NCBI RefSeq assembly: GCF_026213295.1
Contig: NC_079426.1
Location: 27,879,102 to 27,943,101 of the forward strand
Length of the DNA stretch: 64,000 bases
Source of the DNA: Gadus chalcogrammus
Lineage: Eukaryota; Chordata; Actinopteri; Gadiformes; Gadidae
Direction: 5' to 3'
The notes below the pieces were generated by a model. It was given only the letters and a program-made list of their open reading frames with translations, was not told the origin of the DNA and did not search any database. The position numbers and the translations under genes were made by a program. This document shows positions 56,815 through 64,000 of this stretch, piece by piece (the stretch's first letter is position 1; each line of letters begins with the position of its first letter).

Positions 56815-56974
56815 TTTCTCTCTCTCTCTCGCGCTCTCTCTCTCTCTCTCTTCTCACCTTTTTCTCTGCCTCCCCCAACCACACTCATATTCCTCTCTCT
56901 CTCTGCCTCTTTCTCCCTCTGCCCCCTCTCTATCCCCCTCTCTCTCCCTCTCTCTTCCTCTCGCTCTCCCTCTG

Positions 56975-57041
<67 letters not shown>

Positions 57042-57370
57042 CTCTCTCTCTCGCTCTCTCTCTCTCTCTCGCTCTCACTCTCCCTCTCTCTCTCTCTATC
57101 TCTCTCTCTCTTTCTCTCTCTCTGCCTCTTTCTCCCTCTGCCCCCTCTCTCTCCCCCTCTCTTCCTCTCGCTCTCCCTCTGCCTCTCCCTCTTTCTCCCT
57201 CTCTCTCTCTCTCACTCTCGCTCTCTCTTTCTCTCTCTCCCTCTCTCTATCTATCTCTCTCTCTCTTTCTCTCTCTCTGCCTCTCTCTCCCTCTGCCCCT
57301 TACCTCTCAGTCTTCTCCCTCTTCTTTCTTTATCTCTCTTTATCCGCCCCTCCCTTCCCTCTCTCTCTGA
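56815..57370. repeat. Long (CT)n-rich tract
   Basis: About 550 bp of CT dinucleotides with TGCC, CGCT and TTTC variants, including a higher-order unit of about 150-190 bp (CTCTGCCTCTTTCTCCCTCT near 56900 and again near 57120). The serine/leucine-rich reading frames are artefacts. Confidence 0.92.
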
Positions 57371-57990
57371 GCGTTCCTAAATCCTCGGGTTATTCCGTTT
57401 CTCTGTCCAGGACAGGAGCAGCCACCGCCACCAACAAAGAAGACGGAGTATAATAACAGGAAGTGAGTAAGGGGAAGTGAGCAGTGACCTGTGTGGTCAC
57501 GGCAACCAGAAGACATTCTCCACTTGAAAGCAGCTCAGTGAATATCGGGGTTCTTCCTGAGCGCTTGACCGGGCACTGGGAGAGAAGCACCAGGCAAGAA
57601 CTCTACAAACACAGGTTCGTTCCACAAACTGTAACTTATGGTCTTATCTACATGGACACACTCTGGCAGGACAGACATGGACACTTCCTTTCAGGGACCA
57701 TCTTAGGTTTAGTTTCGGCAAAACAAATCAAAAGAAAAGTGGTCACTGGTGGATCCTTAAGCTTAGGTTGATGGGGACCAGCACAGTCAGTCTTTAGCCC
57801 AACTAACCCACTGGCTCTCCTATCTGCTATCTGGAACACCTGCTTTGGTGTAGTAAGGCATCAATCAGGTGCCTGTTTGTGTGTCTGTGTGTCTGTTTGT
57901 CTGCGTGTCTGTGTGTTTGTATATCTTGTACAATATGCCCTGTATATCTTATACAAATGAGGGACATCGGGTTCGCTGTCTCTTTCCTGT
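57371..57990. other. Unique sequence, no gene recognised
   Basis: Balanced composition, and one plus-strand frame (57484-57771) is open for 95 codons, but no family is recognised and no splice or start context supports it. Confidence 0.4.
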
Positions 57991-57997
57991 ACCTGTC

Positions 57998-58003
57998 AGA
58001 GAG

Positions 58004-58068
<65 letters not shown>
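57998..58068. repeat. (GA)n microsatellite
   Basis: About 35 GA units with one early interruption. Confidence 0.95.
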
Positions 58069-58070
<2 letters not shown>

Positions 58071-58294
58071 CATCTGTGGAGGCTTGGATGGTCTCACCTA
58101 GTCAGGAGGGCAGATCAAAGCAGTACACATTTAAAATACAAACAAACAGCTGAATGACATATTGACTGGTGCTGAAGGATAAAGGCAGGAGAATTTACGA
58201 AAGGTTTGGACTCACTTACTCCGACACACAAGAAGACAGAACCGCAGTCCGATCGCCTTTAGGTGAGCTGTCATTCCTATTTCAACCCAGGGCT

Positions 58295-58416
<122 letters not shown>

Positions 58417-58719
58417 AAGACAAATATGACATCAATGTCATATATATATATTTTCTTTTTGTCATCATATATAGTTTTTATTTGGCAGGCAGACATCTAA
58501 CTCTTACTGCGATAGTGTAGATATCTTTGTGATGTAGATGACCTGTGGAATGGGGCTGAGGTAATAAGAATCAGGGTGTTTGTACAGCAGGGCGGGCTCT
58601 GCTCCCCTGGGTCCCTCCCAGGACCGGGGGATGGGATAGAGTTGCCGCGCTGACGGGGCTCGGTTTAACTAAACCCAGATCTCTAATTCCTGGAGGGAGT
58701 GAGTTTGTCAGTGCTGAGC

Positions 58720-58920
<201 letters not shown>

Positions 58921-58984
58921 TTGTGTGTGTGATTGCGTTTGTGTGCGGGGCATATCTGTAAGATGCCATCTGGATGACTTGCCA

Positions 58985-59006
58985 GGCACACACGCACACA
59001 CACACA

Positions 59007-59053
<47 letters not shown>

Positions 59054-59090
59054 GCGCGCGCACACACGCACGCACGCACGCACACACACA
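58985..59090. repeat. (CA)n(CG)n(CA)n alternating purine-pyrimidine tract
   Basis: CA units pass into eleven CG units (about 59039-59060) and back to CA and CGCA units: 100 bp of strict purine-pyrimidine alternation, a strong Z-DNA candidate. Confidence 0.92.
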
Positions 59091-59234
59091 GAGCTGGAGG
59101 AAGAGAATGGTGGACTAGTCTGTGATTACGTGGATCATTCAGATACATGTCAGGCTGCTGGACAAGCTGTCCAGCTGTGGCAGCTAGACCCAACTTCCTG
59201 ATTACAGCTGACAGAGAGAGCGCCCATGGGTCCA

Positions 59235-59482
59235 TTGTGTGTTTGTGAGGGCGCGTGTGTGCGTGCATGCGTGCGTGCGTGCATGTTTGTGTGTGTCTGT
59301 GCGTGTGTGTGTGTGTGTGTGTGTGTTGATCTGTCTACTACAGACTATGACTGACAGATTGTTTCAAAGCTGTTCGGTGATTAAACCTGTTTTAAGCCAT
59401 TCACACACACACACACACACACACACAATCACGCACTCACACTAACACACACACACAAACACACACACACACACACACACAC
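59235..59482. repeat. (GT)n and (CA)n arrays
   Basis: GT-rich 59235-59328 and CA-rich 59401-59482, in inverted orientation about 70 bp apart. Confidence 0.9.
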
Positions 59483-60195
59483 TAAAGGTGTGATACTGTA
59501 CATTTAAATGATACCACTAAAATAATGCAAGAAATACCCAGATATAGTAGACTAGTGTAGAGTATTGAGTATAGAAAACAGTAGTGGATACTTGTAGAGT
59601 ATAATATAGTAGAGTAGAATATAGTTGAGTAAAAGAGAAGAAGTTCAAACTGTATAAAGTCCATGGGCAGCTCCACCTCCACTTTAAAGGTTTAAACCGA
59701 TCCCCTTGCTCAGTGTCATGCTGTCAGAGTGAGGGGATAACGAAGCCTTTGTTAAGTACAACTAGGTCAGACCTGCCTCATCACAATTCTTTGTAGAGAA
59801 TGACATGCACTGCTGTGGGTGTGGTGTATCTAAAAAATATGTTTTCAAGGAATGAAGCTTTAAATATGGTCAGAAAGACATGAAGGAACAAACACACAGA
59901 CAAAACACAAGCTTTACTGAAAGCTTAAAAACCCAGTTTCATACTTTGACATGTTGAATTTGTGTTGCATTTCCTTTGAATGTTATTGATCTCATGGTGG
60001 CTTCATTATACGCTAGCCTACGTTGGTATCAATGGCATCAGCTCTGGCAATCTAAAAATAGTGTGATTTATCTAACAAGAAATAATGTGTGTTTTCAAGA
60101 AGGGAAGGGACATCAAAGTAGGGCAAAAAAACAACAAGCAATTTGGTTAGCATGTTCAGACTGTTAGTCAGAGAGTCAAAGAGAAGGAGGGTGTG
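59483..60195. other. Unique sequence, no gene recognised
   Basis: AT-rich with short TAGAGTA-type repeats near 59545-59635. No coding region supported. Confidence 0.4.
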
Positions 60196-60198
60196 CGC

Positions 60199-60382
<184 letters not shown>

Positions 60383-60616
60383 GGCTCCCGGAGCTCAATG
60401 GCAGGAAGGGTGTGTGCACTTGTCCAACGCTCACTAATCATGACGTCTTCATCAGCAGCAAATATTTCCCAGAAGGTATTGTGTTTACGCTTCCTGCTTC
60501 TGATAAACAGGCATGGTTTTTGGTGGCAGGAAGTTTTGATTCAGGAAGTTGATGATTTTCTTTGAAGGGGAATGTCCCCCAATTGTCATGGCAGGAATGA
60601 CTAGCAATGTAGAGAG

Positions 60617-60741
<125 letters not shown>

Positions 60742-61394
60742 TAAATGTACTTATGTAGGTAGATGTGTGCGGCTCCTGAAGTTTTTTCTCTGCATAACAT
60801 AAGTCAGCTGTCTAGGACCCCAGGGACCAGTCCAAGTTAAGGGGATCTTACAAGGCAAGCAACTCTTTCCCACCATGTGATTTATTCTAGAAAATGTATT
60901 GGTATTCATATTAGGATTTGACCTTTTAGACAATAGATATTCATATTTTACTACCTCACTACCTAACCTTCATGCCCACACATTTACAATGTTCTCTCCT
61001 CCTTAATCGGTTGCATTTGGGTTAATGTTTTAGACATTAACTGGTTCAACATTGGACCTTTGTGAGAAAGAAAGAAGGGAGAGAGAAGCTCAGCAACAGA
61101 GTGTCTCTGGTAAAGAAAGGTTATGTCTGATAGAGAACTCTTCCTGCGTCTCATCCTGGGTTCATTTTACAATGTGTTGCATTAGATGCAACACATTGTA
61201 AAGTGAAAGCGATACAAATATCAGCCCTCATTTTTTATGTGCCCCTGAGGCCAACATGTAATGCAACACACGATTGTAGGGCAGACTTTAATTAAGATAC
61301 AATATGATGAAACTATTTCCAATAATTATAATAACACTTCATAAAATATGTCTTAATATTATCAGTAGTATCTTACTTCTTACTACTATATAAT
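60742..61394. other. No gene seen
   Basis: Contains a hairpin, ACAATGTGTTGCAT TAG ATGCAACACATTGT, at about 61171-61201. Otherwise unremarkable. Confidence 0.4.
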
Positions 61395-62049
61395 AGCAGG
61401 CAGGGGCGATTCTAGGTTCTGACTTTTGGGGGGGCTGAACCCCAGGAAGCCACAGGGGTCTATGAAGTAAATAAAGTCCTGTCCAAAAAATTGTTATTCC
61501 ACAACCTTTATATCTATCTTAATTACTATGCTGTTGTATGTCTAAGCCAATAGCTCGCAATGTCAGCTGAAAAATGCAGTTCTGAACCACTAAAGTGATG
61601 AAAGGAAAAAATACTGTTTGGATGAAGGAATAATCCATGGATGTAAACTGTACAAACAAATTTGGGGCATATAAAATTTCCTTTGTGTAAGTTTCACTCA
61701 AAAATTACCATATTTTCCCTTTTTTATATTTACACAGTTAGTGAAACACATTGGTTAAACATGTAGGCTACTAGATCAATAATATGAGAAACATACCACT
61801 TTTTCGGGAGCACTAAATTATGTCACCTAAGTTTCATGGACCAATACAATTTTATAAATTGTATCAACATACATGTTGATTAATGTATGTTTATGCAAAA
61901 AAAGTACAACATGTACTAGCCTAATCCTATGATTAACAGACCACTATTTCGGGAGCACTAAACTATGTTGTCTCACTTTCAGGGACTAATACATTTTTAT
62001 AAATCTTCTGATGCAAAAAAATGTTTTTGTTCTGATGCAAAAAAAAAAG

Positions 62050-62687
62050 GTGCTAATTTTCAGTAAAAATCAAAAAACTGGCATTATTTTATCGGCTGAG
62101 GGCGTTTTCATTGCCAACGTGAGCTAATCAACAAGTAGGCCTAAAACATGTTCTAGAACTATGATTCTCAATAATTTTCTGTCATTCCCCCCTAACTATT
62201 TCCAACTTCAGTTTATTAACTCAATTTGTAACATTTAAACAAGTCTGCTAAGTCTGTGTGAATCTCAAAACAGAGAAACAAGAGCAAATGATTCACTGGG
62301 GTTTGCATTTAATTTAAAATATTTTTAAACAGTAAACATTGGTCACTTGTCAGCTTCATCAGCTTATTCCCTTTCAAAAAAAATATTTCAAGCATCAATA
62401 AAGACACCAAATCCCTCGGTCATGACTCTGTAAGATCAAAATTCTTGTAAAACTTCTGACCCTTGGTATTATGTTTATTTAAAAAAAGTAACTTATTAAA
62501 ATAAATAAATGCTCGTGCCCCCCCGACACCTTTTATCAGCTGAGGGCGTTTTCATGAGTCTCATAGTATTAGAACATGTGGTACTTGTTGATTAGCTCAG
62601 TTGTTATGGCAATGAATACGCCCTCAGTTGATAAAATAATCCCAGCGTTTTTTTTTCAACTGAAAATTAGCACCCATGTCCACTTTT
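62050..62687. mobile_element. Fold-back MITE with 115-bp arms
   Basis: 62050-62165 (GGTGCTAATTTTCAG, then TTTTATCGGCTGAGGGCGTT, then GAGCTAATCAACAAGTA) pairs with 62570-62687. Two further copies of the GCTGAGGGCGTTTTCATG motif occur near 62094 and 62536. Confidence 0.7.
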
Positions 62688-63189
62688 TCTGCTCCTTGCA
62701 CCTTATCATGCTTATCACGCTACGCAGCATTACAAGCCCCTGCCGACTAAAACATGAAGCAATTCAAGAGGAGGAATAGATAGAATCGCCTTCTGGTCAA
62801 CTATCATTTAATACATCTAACAAATTATGTCCAGGTTTTAAAATGAATATTATTATTATTATTACCTGGTCATGTTATTACACAGCTGGAAATCATGGAT
62901 TTTCTGATAAAAACTAGCTAGCCTTTTTGACAGACAAAACAGCAGAAACTATTTTAGGTGCGCTCGTGCTGCATTTTTGGTTTTGTCAAACAGGGGACTC
63001 CCACCCACAAATCAGAGGTTAGAGATTCCTGCAGGAAGGTTGCGCTCGATTTCACTACCCCATTTGAGCCTGTTAATTAGTGTATAACATCCATTCTCTC
63101 ATTGCTTGTGTAAAAAAAAAGAGGTTGAATATGAGATTTGAGGACGAAACGATAGGGTGGGCTAAGGCAAGTTTTGGGTGGGCTCAAGC

Positions 63190-63320
63190 CCACATACACA
63201 CAGCATGCACAGACGCACACACTGCACACACGTACACACACACACACACCACACACACATGCACACACGCACGCACACACACGCACATGCAGAAACACAC
63301 CGCACACACGTGCGTGCGCG
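63190..63320. repeat. Degenerate (CA)n tract
   Basis: CACA mixed with CGCA and TGCA units; frames through it are composition artefacts. Confidence 0.85.
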
Positions 63321-63439
63321 GACACAGACGTTGCAAGACAACGGCAAGATCGAAATAACAGCTACTCCGTCGACACGCTCCCCAGCTGAGACTTTTCGTC
63401 TATAGACTTTTTTGCCAAACCTTATTAGGTGACTATTTT

Positions 63440-63840
63440 TCTTCGTAAAGGACAATTCCGGTATTTTGAACATTGAGCCCCCTTTCTGGTTTGTCTAGGA
63501 TGAAATAGAGTGGTTGACACTTGACACCAAAATTTTGGTCCTGTCTCGAGTATTTGGCTCATTTCAAATCGCCCCTGCCTGCTTCAAAATGGCTGGCTAC
63601 GGGCATTCACAAACCTGTCCTAAAAACTACCCTAGACGTTCGTTTTAAGAAATGTGCATCTCAACGAGTGGTTATTGGCGTTTGTTGATGTTCCAAATCA
63701 AGTATCGTAGCGAAATACAATTTCTGTTGTGTTTTATTTGGCTTTTCCGATTTTTTTAATATTTTATACTTTTTAAGATATTCTACTTTTAAAATACTCT
63801 TTTTTACAATGGAAGTCAGCCGTCCGCCCATTCTCTGACA
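63440..63840 (+). repeat. Fish interspersed repeat
   Basis: Related to the inverted copy at 25840-26085 through the AATTCCGGT start. Continues GAGCCCCCTTTCTGG and GGCTGGCTACGGGCATTCA. Non-coding. Confidence 0.4.
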
Positions 63841-64000
63841 CTTACTACTTCAGACTTCATAACTTGGTCAATTTTTTATCGTTAACCTTCGTTCAAAGGT
63901 TTAACAAATCAAGGCACTTGTATCTTCAATAATTTGAGCGTCCCGCAATGTCCCCCTCCCCCCTTCTGTCTGTTTTAACGGCCCGGCCGTCGACAAACTC

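Larger units (their letters stand above)
61395..63583. mobile_element. hAT-like element with AGCAGGCAGGGGCGATT termini
   Basis: A perfect 17-bp inverted pair lies at 61395-61411 and 63567-63583. The adjoining GGGGGGGCTGAACCCC (about 61430) and GGTGGGCTCAAGCCCACA (about 63176) look subterminal. No transposase. A fold-back (62050-62687), a CA-rich tract and a fish repeat (from about 63440) lie inside. No target duplication found, so exact ends are uncertain. Confidence 0.5.

Noticed and set aside
57484..57771. Host gene exon
   Set aside because: A 95-codon frame with no recognised domain, no splice sites and no supporting neighbour.

Overview
This window reads as intergenic or accessory DNA from a teleost fish genome, made almost entirely of nested transposable elements and microsatellites. 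There is no operon structure, no ribosome binding site pattern and no convincing host gene. The evidence for a fish is the mix of families: BEL/Pao, a Gmr1-type Ty3 element, a tRNA-Trp-primed Ty3 element, a chromodomain Ty3 element, piggyBac, several hATs, an Academ element carrying a helicase, and fish LINE tails. Very dense (AC)n and (AG)n arrays plus a Gmr1-type element would fit a cod-like (gadiform) species, but that is inference only.

Layout. 1-3772 is a giant fold-back (inverted-repeat) element with a hAT copy (1198-2539, 8-bp duplication) inside it and a further MITE inside that. 4006-4160 is a C-run minisatellite. 4318-5901 is a partial copy of a large repeat family, called here the GGTAAC family, with 170-bp tandem repeats and termini reading GGTAACC. 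6022-6312 is a broken BED-type hAT exon. 7213-14601 is a minus-strand BEL/Pao remnant split by a Ty3 element of Gmr1 type (9269-13567), whose integrase lies before its reverse transcriptase. 14613-22194 holds MITEs, a broken SAMD3-like gene, a tRNA-Trp primer site, a gutted piggyBac gene, a SINE tail and a truncated zinc-finger gene. 22200-26085 is hAT/MITE debris and a fish repeat ending in a strong hairpin. 26127-30468 is a nearly complete minus-strand Ty3 element (CsRn1-like, tRNA-Trp primed).

30646-41368 is the most interesting unit. It is a GGTAAC-family copy that carries an 8-kb Academ element with a helicase (AcademH type, 32881-40935). A RecQ-like helicase gene with one intron (574 aa) runs inwards from the left end. 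A seven-exon Academ transposase gene (about 1,144 codons, one frameshift) runs inwards from the right end, so the genes meet tail to tail. 41460-44240 has arrays of palindromic AGATATCT/GACTAGTC units and a hAT copy. 44640-53090 is a third GGTAAC-family copy broken by a chromodomain Ty3 element (45195-52097) that itself holds a solo LTR (47605-48615).

53275-64000 is microsatellite-rich. It includes two LINE 3' ends that run straight into GA arrays, a GT-CT-CA compound repeat able to fold back, a CG/CA tract, and a hAT-like element (61395-63583) with a fold-back inside it.

Most coding regions are broken. The helicase is intact as a spliced gene. The transposase and the CsRn1-like element have only a few lesions each and look young. 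No tRNA, rRNA or CRISPR feature was found. All family names come from recognised motifs, not from searches.
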